Source: Sphingomonas edaphi (lineage in GTDB: Bacteria > Pseudomonadota > Alphaproteobacteria > Sphingomonadales > Sphingomonadaceae). Taken from it: a stretch of 64,000 nucleotides of DNA. Both the position numbers and the translations under genes were made by a program. The stretch is from NCBI RefSeq assembly GCF_003583725.1, contig NZ_QXTF01000001.1, forward strand, positions 1,178,001 through 1,242,000. Direction: 5' to 3'. The notes beneath the pieces were generated by a model. The model did no database searches and was not told the DNA's origin. It saw nothing but the letters and a program-made list of their open reading frames with translations. Below are positions 44,506-52,320 of this stretch, in pieces. The first letter of the stretch is position 1; each line of letters begins with the position of its first letter.

Positions 44506-45083
44506 GACGGCAGGATCCCGTTGACCCGAAGAGCAGCAAGCAAGGGCAGGAGCGGCATTCCCAGAACGGTGAAATAGCTCCCTCTGATCTCGTCGAACAG
44601 CTGGACCCCGCGTCCCTCCATGCGGAACACACCGACGCAGTAGCCGACTTCCGGCCACTCGGCGTCGAGATACGAAGAGATATATTCTTCGCTGAGCGGA
44701 CGCACGGACAGGAGTGTCTCCTCGGCGTGACTCCAGGCCAGTTCACCGCCGTTGGCCAAGGCAACTGCGCTCGACAGGATCATCTCCTGCCCGGAGAAAG
44801 CCCGGAGGTGGACGGCTGCCTCGTCGCGATCCCGCGGTTTGGAGTATCGCTGACCGCCAACCTCGACCACGCTATCACTGCCAACCACCCAATCGTCAGG
44901 ATCAGCAGAAACCGAAAGAGCCTTACCCTCGGCAAGACGTAAAGCGAGACTGCAGCCATCCCCGCGATGCGCATTCTGCACCGGTTTTTCGTCATAATCG
45001 GGTGAGCGGACGACGAAATCGACGCCCGCCTGCTCAAGCATTGAGCGCCGGATTGAGCTGTTACTGGCCAATATCAACGACAT
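44502..45083 (-). CDS. maf: Maf-like nucleotide pyrophosphatase
   Basis: The 193-residue protein starts MSLILASNSSIRRSMLEQAGV, the Maf signature with SNSSxRR, and has WVVGSDSVVEVGGQRYSKP, HLRAFSGQEMILSSAVAL and EVGYCVGVFRMEGRGVQLFDEIRGSYFTVLGMPL. Maf proteins hydrolyse non-canonical or canonical NTPs (dTTP/UTP or m7GTP); the subclass is not decided from sequence alone. It is the first leftward gene beside the putative origin and begins the four-gene unit maf, aroE, coaE, dnaQ. Confidence 0.92.
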   Translation of the reverse strand: MSLILASNSSIRRSMLEQAGVDFVVRSPDYDEKPVQNAHRGDGCSLALRLAEGKALSVSADPDDWVVGSDSVVEVGGQRYSKPRDRDEAAVHLRAFSGQEMILSSAVALANGGELAWSHAEETLLSVRPLSEEYISSYLDAEWPEVGYCVGVFRMEGRGVQLFDEIRGSYFTVLGMPLLPLLAALRVNGILPS

Positions 45084-45104
45084 ATTGCCTCTGGTGGACA
45101 AGTC

Positions 45105-45113
45105 TGTGGATAA
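45105..45113 (-). promoter_or_regulatory. Perfect DnaA box
   Basis: TGTGGATAA on the plus strand is TTATCCACA on the minus strand, an exact match to the DnaA-box consensus. Confidence 0.85.
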
Positions 45114-45196
45114 ACCGGGGTGACGGCGACCGACAGTCCGGTGGACGAAAGTTCGGCGGGATTCCGCCCCGCGAGGTTCTTGGCGGATTCGAGACT

Positions 45197-45205
45197 CTAT
45201 CCACA
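45197..45205 (+). promoter_or_regulatory. One-mismatch DnaA box
   Basis: CTATCCACA differs from TTATCCACA only at the first base. Confidence 0.7.
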
Positions 45206-45294
45206 AGGGAATTTGGAAATGCGCAGACTGTGAATCATGGGAGATTCTCATCGCGACTCGTGAAACAGCGGCGATTCGCGCCGACTCGGGGCCT

Positions 45295-45335
45295 GTTGGC
45301 AAAGTCGGGACAGGGCCTTAAGTCCCGCTGCCAAC
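45295..45335. repeat. Nested inverted repeat in the origin region
   Basis: Outer arms GTTGGCA (45295-45301) and TGCCAAC (45329-45335) and inner arms GGGAC (45307-45311) and GTCCC (45322-45326) form a two-part stem with a 10-base loop. It lies about 10 bases before the AT-rich tract. Confidence 0.7.
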
Positions 45336-45388
45336 GTCCCATCTACATCATCAACTTTTGAATCTTAATTTATAAGAGAAAGAAGAAA

Positions 45389-46432
45389 GTGGCCGCCCCC
45401 GTGCCCGATCACTTCACTGACAAGCCGCTGCTTTCCGTCCTTCGTGGTGAACGGCGCGATCCGCCGCCGATGTGGCTGATGCGCCAGGCAGGACGCTACC
45501 TTCCCGAGTATCGGACTCTCCGGGAAACCAAGGGCGGCTTTCTCGACATGGCTTATGATCCGGAGGCCGCCGCCGAGATCACGTTGCAGCCATTGCGCCG
45601 TTTCCCATTCGACGGCGCGATCCTTTTTTCCGACATCCTCATTGTGCCGCACGCGATTGGCCAGGAGTTGACCTTTGTCGCCGGTGAGGGCCCTCGGCTA
45701 TCTCCCCCGCTTTCAGATGCGTCGCTCGGCGGTCTCCAGCCGGTGCTACAGCACCTCGAGACGATCTGGGCGACCGTGAGGCGGGTGAAAGCTCAATTGG
45801 CGCCACAGACGACCTTCTTGGGCTTCGCGGGAAGTCCATGGACTGTCGCGACCTACATGGTCGCGGGTCAAGGCAGCCGCGAGCAGGCGGAGGCTCGCAG
45901 CCTGGCCTATCAGGACCCCAGCAAGTTTGAGGCGATTATCCGGCGGATCGAGGAAGTTACGCTCGATTATCTCACTGGCCAGGTGGAGGCGGGCGTGGAT
46001 GCCATTCAGTTGTTCGACAGCTGGGCAGGCAGCCTCGCCCCGGCGGAATTCGAGCGCTGGGTCATCGCCCCTACCGCGCGTATTGTGTCGGCCTTCCGGG
46101 CCCGTCATCCTGAGACACCGGTTATCGGTTTTCCCAAGGGAGCCGGCGGGAAACTTCGCGCTTACGCCGCCGAAACCTCGGTCGATGCGATCGGTCTCGA
46201 CGAAACGGTCGACCCCCATTGGGCGGCGAAGGAGTTGCCGGACACACTTCCGGTGCAAGGCAATCTCGACCCGTTGGCGCTTATAGCGGGCGGAGGGGTA
46301 TTGCGTGAGGCCGTGTCCCGCATCCTTGACGCATTTGCCGACCGGCCCCACATCTTCAACCTGGGTCACGGTATCCAGCAGACTACGCCGATCGCGCATG
46401 TCGAGGAGTTGGTTTCGCTGGTGAAGGGCTAG
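45389..46432 (+). CDS. hemE: Uroporphyrinogen decarboxylase
   Basis: Removes the four acetate carboxyls of uroporphyrinogen III. The 347-residue protein has PPMWLMRQAGRYLPEYR, with the substrate-binding motif, FDGAILFSDILIVPHAIG with the catalytic Asp, FAGSPWTVATYMVAGQ, LFDSWAG, and FNLGHGIQQTTP at the C-terminus. The start is a GTG at 45389, preceded by AGAAGAAAG, a weak Shine-Dalgarno sequence. The GTG follows the AT-rich tract of the putative origin directly, so hemE transcription would cross the unwinding zone. hemJ follows by two bases. Confidence 0.95.
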   Translation: MAAPVPDHFTDKPLLSVLRGERRDPPPMWLMRQAGRYLPEYRTLRETKGGFLDMAYDPEAAAEITLQPLRRFPFDGAILFSDILIVPHAIGQELTFVAGEGPRLSPPLSDASLGGLQPVLQHLETIWATVRRVKAQLAPQTTFLGFAGSPWTVATYMVAGQGSREQAEARSLAYQDPSKFEAIIRRIEEVTLDYLTGQVEAGVDAIQLFDSWAGSLAPAEFERWVIAPTARIVSAFRARHPETPVIGFPKGAGGKLRAYAAETSVDAIGLDETVDPHWAAKELPDTLPVQGNLDPLALIAGGGVLREAVSRILDAFADRPHIFNLGHGIQQTTPIAHVEELVSLVKG

Positions 46433-46434
46433 GG

Positions 46435-46902
46435 ATGGGGGCTCCGATTTTAGCCGAATATCAAGGGTTCCTGGGCGCCGCCTATCTGTGGGTCAAAGCC
46501 GCGCATGTGACCTTCGTGATTTTCTGGATCGCGGGGCTGTTCATCGTTCCGCGCTATTACATCCATCATCAGGCGACGACGCCGGGGTCGGCCGAAGACC
46601 GGGCTTGGATCCAGCGGGAGGATCGTGCGCGAACGATCATCCTGACGCCGGCGATGCTGATTACCTGGATTCTCGGCTTGATGTTGGCGGTCCATCTTGG
46701 CATTTTCGGGCAGCATTGGTTTTCGGCGAAGCTGTTCTTCGTCCTCCTGCTTACGGGCTACCAAGGTTGGATATCCTCCTACGGCCGCAAGCTCGGCAAC
46801 GGTCACCGCGATCTTGAAGACAAGCGGCTTCGCTTCATGAACGAAGTTCCGGGCATCCTAACCGCCCTGATTGTCGTGCTGGTAATCGTCCGGCCGTTTT
46901 AA
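46435..46902 (+). CDS. hemJ: HemJ-type protoporphyrinogen oxidase (CopD/UPF0093 family)
   Basis: The 155-residue membrane protein has four predicted transmembrane helices. The first includes LWVKAAHVTFVIFWIAGLFIVPRYYI with His24 and Arg40, which match the heme-ligand and conserved residues of HemJ. KLFFVLLLTGYQGW and LRFMNEVPGILTALIVVLVI follow. HemJ oxidises protoporphyrinogen IX in many alphaproteobacteria that lack HemG and HemY; adjacency to hemE supports it. The ATG at 46435 is two bases after the hemE stop. Confidence 0.9.
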   Translation: MGAPILAEYQGFLGAAYLWVKAAHVTFVIFWIAGLFIVPRYYIHHQATTPGSAEDRAWIQREDRARTIILTPAMLITWILGLMLAVHLGIFGQHWFSAKLFFVLLLTGYQGWISSYGRKLGNGHRDLEDKRLRFMNEVPGILTALIVVLVIVRPF

Positions 46903-47117
46903 CGCGGTAACGCCCGCCGGTTTGTCCCTATGGTTCAACCGAAAATGTAGGTGTCGCGAAGGCAATTGACTTTGGCCCGCGCGGGGCCTTAGGGCGAGGC
47001 AAAGGCGGCTGCATCGGCCGATCCCTTTCTTTGCCGGTGCGACCCATTGTCGTCCCATTTCCACGGCGTCCTGCCGTGAGTGCAAATTTCAGCTTTTCCG
47101 TTCGAAAGACCAATTCA
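46903..47117 (+). promoter_or_regulatory. Leader and promoter region of rho
   Basis: A 215-base gap before rho. TTGACT at 46966-46971 with a weak TTAGGG 17 bases later (46989-46994) is the best promoter candidate. A long untranslated leader would fit the known autoregulation of rho by premature termination, but no specific element was recognised. Confidence 0.35.
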
Positions 47118-48374
47118 ATGCATCTCAAGGACCTTAAGCAGAAGACCCCCGCGGACCTCGTCGCGCAAGCCGAGGAGATGGGGATCGAGGGCGCATCGAC
47201 GATGCGCAAGCAGGACCTGATGTTCTCCATCCTCAAGGTGCGCGCGGAAAGCGGCGCCGAAATCATGGGCATGGGCACAATCGAAGTGCTCAATGACGGG
47301 TTCGGCTTCCTCCGCAGCCCTGAGGCCAATTACCTGGCCGGCCCCGACGATATATATGTCGCACCGAACATCGTTCGCCGTTTCGGCCTTCGAACCGGTG
47401 ACACGGTCGAGGGCGAAATCCGCGCGCCGAAGGATGGCGAGCGCTATTTCGCGCTGACAAAGGTCAACCAGATCAATTACGACGAACCCGATGCCGTCCG
47501 GCACCGGGTCAACTTTGACAACCTCACGCCGCTCTACCCGGACGAGAAGCTGAAGCTCGACACGCTCGATCCCACGATTAAGGATAAGAGCGCCCGGGTG
47601 ATTGACATCGTCGCACCGCTTGGCAAGGGGCAGCGCGCGCTGATCGTCGCGCCGCCGCGCACCGGTAAGACCGTGCTGCTTCAGAATATTGCCCGCGCCA
47701 TCACCGACAATAATCCCGAAGTATTCCTGATCGTTCTGCTGATCGACGAGCGCCCGGAAGAAGTCACCGATATGCAGCGCAGCGTGAAGGGCGAGGTGAT
47801 CTCTTCCACCTTCGACGAACCCGCGTCGCGCCACGTGCAGGTCGCCGAAATGGTGATCGAAAAGGCCAAGCGCCTGGTCGAGCATAAGAAGGATGTCGTG
47901 ATTCTCCTCGACTCCATCACTCGCCTCGGCCGCGCCTACAACACCGTGGTTCCGAGCTCGGGCAAGGTGCTGACCGGCGGTGTCGACGCCAATGCCCTGC
48001 AGCGCCCGAAGCGGTTTTTCGGTGCTGCACGCAACATCGAGGAAGGTGGCTCGCTTTCGATCATCGCTACCGCTCTTATCGATACCGGTTCAAAGATGGA
48101 CGAAGTCATCTTCGAAGAGTTCAAGGGCACCGGTAACAGCGAAATCGTTCTCGACCGTAAGGTCGCCGACAAGCGCATTTTCCCGTCGCTAGATGTCGGC
48201 AAGTCTGGCACCCGCAAGGAAGAGCTGCTGGTCGACCAAGCCGTACTGTCGAAGATGTGGGTCCTCCGTCGCATCCTGATGCAAATGGGCACCATCGACG
48301 CGATGCAGTTCCTGCTCGACAAGATGAAGGACGCCAAGTCCAACGAAGACTTCTTCGCCTCGATGAACCAGTAA
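47118..48374 (+). CDS. rho: Transcription termination factor Rho
   Basis: The 418-residue RNA-dependent ATPase has an N-terminal helical domain ([20 protein letters not shown]) and a cold-shock-like RNA-binding fold ([20 protein letters not shown]). The ATPase carries Walker [10 protein letters not shown] (residues 178-185), [32 protein letters not shown] (Walker B), and the Q/R loops in [13 protein letters not shown]. The ATG at 47118 is canonical; an extension to 47031 is open but not conserved. It is in the rightward unit beside the origin, as in many alphaproteobacteria (with mnmE, mnmG, parAB). Confidence 0.97.
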   Translation: MHLKDLKQKTPADLVAQAEEMGIEGASTMRKQDLMFSILKVRAESGAEIMGMGTIEVLNDGFGFLRSPEANYLAGPDDIYVAPNIVRRFGLRTGDTVEGEIRAPKDGERYFALTKVNQINYDEPDAVRHRVNFDNLTPLYPDEKLKLDTLDPTIKDKSARVIDIVAPLGKGQRALIVAPPRTGKTVLLQNIARAITDNNPEVFLIVLLIDERPEEVTDMQRSVKGEVISSTFDEPASRHVQVAEMVIEKAKRLVEHKKDVVILLDSITRLGRAYNTVVPSSGKVLTGGVDANALQRPKRFFGAARNIEEGGSLSIIATALIDTGSKMDEVIFEEFKGTGNSEIVLDRKVADKRIFPSLDVGKSGTRKEELLVDQAVLSKMWVLRRILMQMGTIDAMQFLLDKMKDAKSNEDFFASMNQ

Positions 48375-48438
48375 AATCGCTTAGGGAACAAATGCGTCGT
48401 TAGCGACTTGGCCCGCTGAACGACCTTAGGGGATGATG

Positions 48439-49167
48439 ATGATCGAGAATCTGCTGGCCGCCGCGGCCGCGACGACCGGACTGGGCTTTGGCGGACCCGC
48501 CGATATTTGGGCAGCCATCGTTAAGGACTTCTCCAACATCGGCGAGCCCGCGGCCTTTGCCGCGTTCCTGCAGGTCTTGGCGATTGATCTTGTATTGGCC
48601 GGCGATAATGCGATCGTTGTCGGCGCGCTGGCGGCAGGCCTTCCTCCCGAACAGCGGCGCAAAGTCATCGTGCTTGGCGTGTTGGCCGCGCTTGTTCTAC
48701 GTATCCTCTTCGCGCTCATCGTCACCCAGCTCCTGCAGATCATTGGCCTCATTTTGGTAGGCGGCCTGCTCCTGCTTTGGGTCGCGTGGAAAATGTGGCG
48801 AGAGCTTCGCCACACCGGCGAAAGCCATGGCTCGCCCGAAATTTACGGCGACGAGCATAGCGGTCTCCGGCCCGCCAAGAGCTTTGCCGCGGCCGCCTGG
48901 GCCGTTGCCATCGCCGACGTCAGCATGAGCCTCGACAATGTGCTCGCAGTCGCCGGGGCCGCGCGCGACCACCCTGGCATCCTGATAGTCGGTTTGGTCT
49001 TCGCGGTTGCCTTGATGGGTATCGCAGCCAATATCATTGCCAAATACATCGAGCGTTACCGCTGGATCGCCTACGTGGGCTTGGCGGTTATCCTGTGGGT
49101 CGCGGTCAAGATGATCTACGACGGCTGGGTTGATCCGCAGGTTGGGCTCGGCCGCCTATTCGCCTGA
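48439..49167 (+). CDS. TerC family integral membrane protein
   Basis: The roughly 242-residue protein has seven or so membrane helices and the two TerC acid motifs, AIDLVLAGDNAIVVG and IADVSMSLDNVLAV, each with paired Asp and Asn. This group (YjbE-like) is linked to manganese or calcium metalation of exported proteins; the ion here is not known. Three consecutive ATGs occur at 48433, 48436 and 48439; AGGGG at 48428-48432 is best spaced for the third. It shares one base with mnmE (TGATG at 49165-49169). Confidence 0.9.
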   Translation: MIENLLAAAAATTGLGFGGPADIWAAIVKDFSNIGEPAAFAAFLQVLAIDLVLAGDNAIVVGALAAGLPPEQRRKVIVLGVLAALVLRILFALIVTQLLQIIGLILVGGLLLLWVAWKMWRELRHTGESHGSPEIYGDEHSGLRPAKSFAAAAWAVAIADVSMSLDNVLAVAGAARDHPGILIVGLVFAVALMGIAANIIAKYIERYRWIAYVGLAVILWVAVKMIYDGWVDPQVGLGRLFA

Positions 49168-50456
49168 TGGCGTTAGGTGCTGGTGATACGATCGTCGCCT
49201 TGTCGAGCGGGCGGCCACCTGCCGCCATTGCCGTCGTACGAACAAGCGGTCCGCGCGCGTCCGCTTTGGCTCAACAGGTGGCGGGATCGCTGCCACCTGC
49301 AAGGCAAGCGACCCTGCGGCGCCTGATTGATCCCACCGACGGCAACATTATTGATGACGCTCTGGTCATTCGCTTTGCCGGTCCGCACAGCGCGACCGGC
49401 GAAGATGTTGTCGAATATCAATGTCACGGCGGGCGCGCGACTGTCGACGCTCTGATCGCCGTGCTTGTCAGGGAGTCCGGCGTTCGCCTGGCCGAGCCCG
49501 GTGAATTTACTCGCCGTGCGCTTGCCAATGGACGGCTTGACCTCACCGAAGCCGAAGGCCTCGCGGACCTCCTAGCGGCTGAGACCGACTTACAGCGTCG
49601 CTCGGCCATGGTGAGAGCGGGGGGTGGGCTCCGCGTGCGGCTAGACCGCTGGCGTGAACAACTGCTGTCGCTGTCCGCCCGGGCGGAAGTGGCGATCGAC
49701 TATGCCGACGAGGAAGACGGCAGTCTTGACAACGATTTGAGCGGCGCACTTGGGGATCTGTCGACGGAAATTCGAATGCTTGCAGAAAGCCCTCGCGTGG
49801 AGCCGCTGCGCGATGGCATCCGGGTTGTGCTGGCCGGTCCGCCAAATGCAGGAAAATCGAGCCTTCTCAATGCCTTGGTCCAAGCTGAACGAGCTATAGT
49901 CACGCCAATTGCCGGGACCACTCGGGACGTGATCGAAGTCCCCGTGTCGATTTCCGGGATCCCGTTCGTTCTGGTGGATACGGCTGGCCTTCACGAATCC
50001 GACGATGAGGTAGAAGCAATCGGTATCGCACGCGCGCGTCAGGAAACTTCGAGTGCCGACATCCTTTTGTGGCTGGGCGCCGCGGAGGCGACACCAGTTC
50101 ACGAACGCTTGATTGTCCTACTTCCGAAGAGCGATATTCCGCGAGACGAGGCAAGCAACCACGCATTGCCTGTGTCATCTCATACCGGCCAGGGCATTCC
50201 GGAATTGTCGACTAAGTTAGTCGGGCTTGCTCTGAAGCTACTGCCGCGGAAGGACGAAATTGCGCTGGTTCGGCGGGAGCGCGACTTGCTGGCAGAGGCT
50301 TCAGACGCACTTGCCCGCGCCGCGTCGTTAACGGACCCCGTCTTGGTTGCGGAAGAGTTACGCGTTGCACGAACCGCCATTGACCGGATAGCCGGCAGAG
50401 CCGGCGTAGAAGATCTTCTCGATACGCTGTTCGGACGGTTCTGTCTCGGCAAGTAA
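49167..50456 (+). CDS. mnmE: tRNA modification GTPase MnmE
   Basis: With MnmG it makes the 5-carboxymethylaminomethyl group on wobble U34. The 429-residue protein has an N-terminal folate-binding domain (DTIVALSSGRPPAAIAVVR, FTRRALANGRLDLTEAEG). The G domain has GPPNAGKSSLLNAL (residues 224-237), AGTTRD and DTAGLHESDDEVE. The C-terminal FCLGK carries the conserved Cys426. It starts one base inside the terC stop and lies just before a parS site and mnmG. Confidence 0.95.
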   Translation: MALGAGDTIVALSSGRPPAAIAVVRTSGPRASALAQQVAGSLPPARQATLRRLIDPTDGNIIDDALVIRFAGPHSATGEDVVEYQCHGGRATVDALIAVLVRESGVRLAEPGEFTRRALANGRLDLTEAEGLADLLAAETDLQRRSAMVRAGGGLRVRLDRWREQLLSLSARAEVAIDYADEEDGSLDNDLSGALGDLSTEIRMLAESPRVEPLRDGIRVVLAGPPNAGKSSLLNALVQAERAIVTPIAGTTRDVIEVPVSISGIPFVLVDTAGLHESDDEVEAIGIARARQETSSADILLWLGAAEATPVHERLIVLLPKSDIPRDEASNHALPVSSHTGQGIPELSTKLVGLALKLLPRKDEIALVRRERDLLAEASDALARAASLTDPVLVAEELRVARTAIDRIAGRAGVEDLLDTLFGRFCLGK

Positions 50457-50460
50457 CGAG

Positions 50461-50476
50461 TGTTTCACGTGAAACG
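50461..50476. promoter_or_regulatory. parS: parS centromere-like site, upstream of mnmG
   Basis: TGTTTCACGTGAAACG matches the consensus TGTTTCACGTGAAACA at 15 of 16 positions. It lies between mnmE and mnmG, about 5 kb right of the putative origin, and is the expected binding site of the ParB encoded at 53707. Confidence 0.9.
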
Positions 50477-50517
50477 AGTGAATTGTGCGAGGCCGTCCTC
50501 CGAGGTAAGGGCAGCCG

Positions 50518-52320
50518 ATGTTCGACGTTCTGGTCATTGGTGGAGGCCATGCGGGCTGCGAAGCTGCCTGCGCTGCCGCGCGCCGCGGCGCTCGAACCGT
50601 CCTTGTAACCTATCGCAGTGATGATTTGGGCCAGATGTCCTGCAATCCGTCGATCGGCGGTGTAGGCAAGGGCCATCTTGTTCGCGAAGTCGATGCGATG
50701 GGTGGGATTATGGCCATCGCGGCAGACCGGGCCGCGATTCACCGTCGGATGTTGAACGCGAGCAAGGGAAGCGCAGTTCGCGGTCCACGCGTCCAAGCTG
50801 ACCGAAGAGCTTATCGACTGGCCATACAATCGCTTGTCGCCGCATCAGGCGTCGAAGTGATGGAGGGGGAAGTCTCGAGCCTTCGGTTTTCGGGCACCGG
50901 GGTCGATGGGGTGGAGCTGTCCGACGGCCTTTTTGTATCGGCAAGGACGGTGATCGTTACGACTGGAACCTTCCTCGCTGCGACGATGTTTCGCGGGGAT
51001 GAACGCTGGGCAGGCGGACGGCAAGGTTCGAATGCGGCGAATCGCCTAGGTGCCCAAGTACGCGAATTAGGGCTTGCACAAGGGCGGTTGAAGACGGGTA
51101 CACCGCCCCGCCTCGACGGCCGGACGATTGACTGGGCTGCAACTCAGCCCCAGCCAAGTGATGGTGTGGCATGGAACATGGCCCTTGCTGGCAACGATGC
51201 GCCGCTTCCCCAACTTGCTTGCGCGATTACGCGGACGAATGTGCGAAGTCATGAGGTCATCCGTCGGGGCCTCGAAAGTTCTCCGTTGTTTTCCGGATCA
51301 ATTGAAGGGAGGGGCCCTCGGTATTGCCCGTCGATTGAAGACAAAGTTCATCGCTTCGGCGAGCGTGACGGACATCAGGTCTTTTTGGAACCTGAAGGCA
51401 TAAACGACCACCTTGTCTATCCCAATGGAATTTCGACTTCGCTAGCGCGGGACGTTCAGCAGGATTTAGTCCGGTCTATCGTGGGACTAGAGAGGGCCGA
51501 GATCGTTCAGTTCGGCTATGCCGTTGAGTATGAGTTCGCCGATCCGCGTCGGCTCGATGCGTCACTGCAGCATCGCGATGTGCCGGGCTTGTACTTTGCC
51601 GGGCAAATCAACGGCACCACGGGATATGAGGAGGCATCGGCGCAAGGGTTAGTCGCGGGGCTTAACGCGGCGGCGGAATCAATCGGATTGGTTGCGGCGC
51701 ATTTCGACCGCGGAGAAAGCTATATTGGCGTCATGGTCGACGACCTGACTCTCCAAGGGGTGACGGAGCCGTATCGAATGCTCACGGCTCGTTCGGAATA
51801 TCGTCTTTACCTGCGCGCCGACAATGCGGTTACGCGACTTGGACCGATGGCTATTGAGTTGGGTACTCTCCGAGGTCCGCAGGAAACGCTAGTTCGTTCG
51901 CATCTCGAGGGGAAGGCGAAAGCAAGCGCCGCACTCGCGCAGCTCGTGTCCGGCGAGCAGCTCGGCGTGGCGGATAAAGCTCGGAAGCCCTTATTTGAGT
52001 GGGTAAGGCGAGATGACCTCATGGACAGTGTGCGGTCCATGCTTCCAAGCTCTCCCGCCGTTGATGAGGCGATTGATGACGCCGTCTATGCTCCGTATCT
52101 TCACCGGCAGCGCGTAGAGCTCGCGGTCCGTCAGCGCGACCGGGAGACCGCCATCCCCGGCGATTTCGATTTCGCGTCGGTACCTGGCATGTCCACTGAA
52201 ATGCAGGAGCGCTTCATTGCAGCGTCGCCGGCGGATCTCGACCAAGCGTCGCGCATAGCCGGCGTGACTCCTGCGGCGCTGTCGGCGCTGCATTTTGCGC
52301 TCGCGCGCCGTGCCGCATGA
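50518..52320 (+). CDS. mnmG: tRNA uridine-5-carboxymethylaminomethyl(34) synthesis enzyme MnmG
   Basis: The FAD partner of MnmE, 600 residues. FAD-binding VIGGGHAGCEAACAAARRG at residues 6-24, GQMSCNPSIGGVGKGHLVREVDAMGG, RTVIVTTGTFLA, KTGTPPRLDGRTIDW and GLYFAGQINGTTGYEEASAQG are diagnostic. A helical C-terminal domain follows (MLTARSEYRLYLRADNA). The ATG at 50518 is 41 bases after the parS site. It overlaps rsmG by four bases (52317-52320). Confidence 0.96.
   Translation: MFDVLVIGGGHAGCEAACAAARRGARTVLVTYRSDDLGQMSCNPSIGGVGKGHLVREVDAMGGIMAIAADRAAIHRRMLNASKGSAVRGPRVQADRRAYRLAIQSLVAASGVEVMEGEVSSLRFSGTGVDGVELSDGLFVSARTVIVTTGTFLAATMFRGDERWAGGRQGSNAANRLGAQVRELGLAQGRLKTGTPPRLDGRTIDWAATQPQPSDGVAWNMALAGNDAPLPQLACAITRTNVRSHEVIRRGLESSPLFSGSIEGRGPRYCPSIEDKVHRFGERDGHQVFLEPEGINDHLVYPNGISTSLARDVQQDLVRSIVGLERAEIVQFGYAVEYEFADPRRLDASLQHRDVPGLYFAGQINGTTGYEEASAQGLVAGLNAAAESIGLVAAHFDRGESYIGVMVDDLTLQGVTEPYRMLTARSEYRLYLRADNAVTRLGPMAIELGTLRGPQETLVRSHLEGKAKASAALAQLVSGEQLGVADKARKPLFEWVRRDDLMDSVRSMLPSSPAVDEAIDDAVYAPYLHRQRVELAVRQRDRETAIPGDFDFASVPGMSTEMQERFIAASPADLDQASRIAGVTPAALSALHFALARRAA

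Larger units (their letters stand above)
45160..45364. other. Cluster of nine GANTC (CcrM-type) methylation sites in the origin
   Basis: GANTC occurs at 45160, 45186, 45193, 45232, 45243, 45255, 45273, 45283 and 45360. At about 65% GC fewer than one is expected in this length. CcrM methylation of GANTC marks replication state in alphaproteobacteria. Confidence 0.85.
45084..45388. other. oriC: Putative chromosomal replication origin (oriC) between maf and hemE
   Basis: The 305-base gap separates leftward maf-aroE-coaE-dnaQ from rightward hemE-hemJ-rho. It holds a perfect DnaA box (TGTGGATAA, minus orientation, 45105-45113), one-mismatch boxes at 45197-45205 (CTATCCACA) and 45229-45237 (minus TGATTCACA, like the weaker G-boxes of Caulobacter), and weaker TNGTCCACC-like copies at 45093-45101 and 45140-45148. 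Nine GANTC sites, a nested inverted repeat and an AT-rich tract (about 45346-45388) complete it. An origin beside hemE and near parAB is well known in alphaproteobacteria. No ORF is credible in the gap. Confidence 0.85.

Noticed and set aside
45252-45267. CGTGAAACA half of a parS within the putative origin
   Set aside because: Only 11 of 16 positions match because the left arm is degenerate; not enough for a ParB site.
45318-45368. TTAA half-sites as CtrA-binding sites in the origin
   Set aside because: No TTAA-N7-TTAA spacing was found; isolated TTAA in an AT-rich tract is expected.
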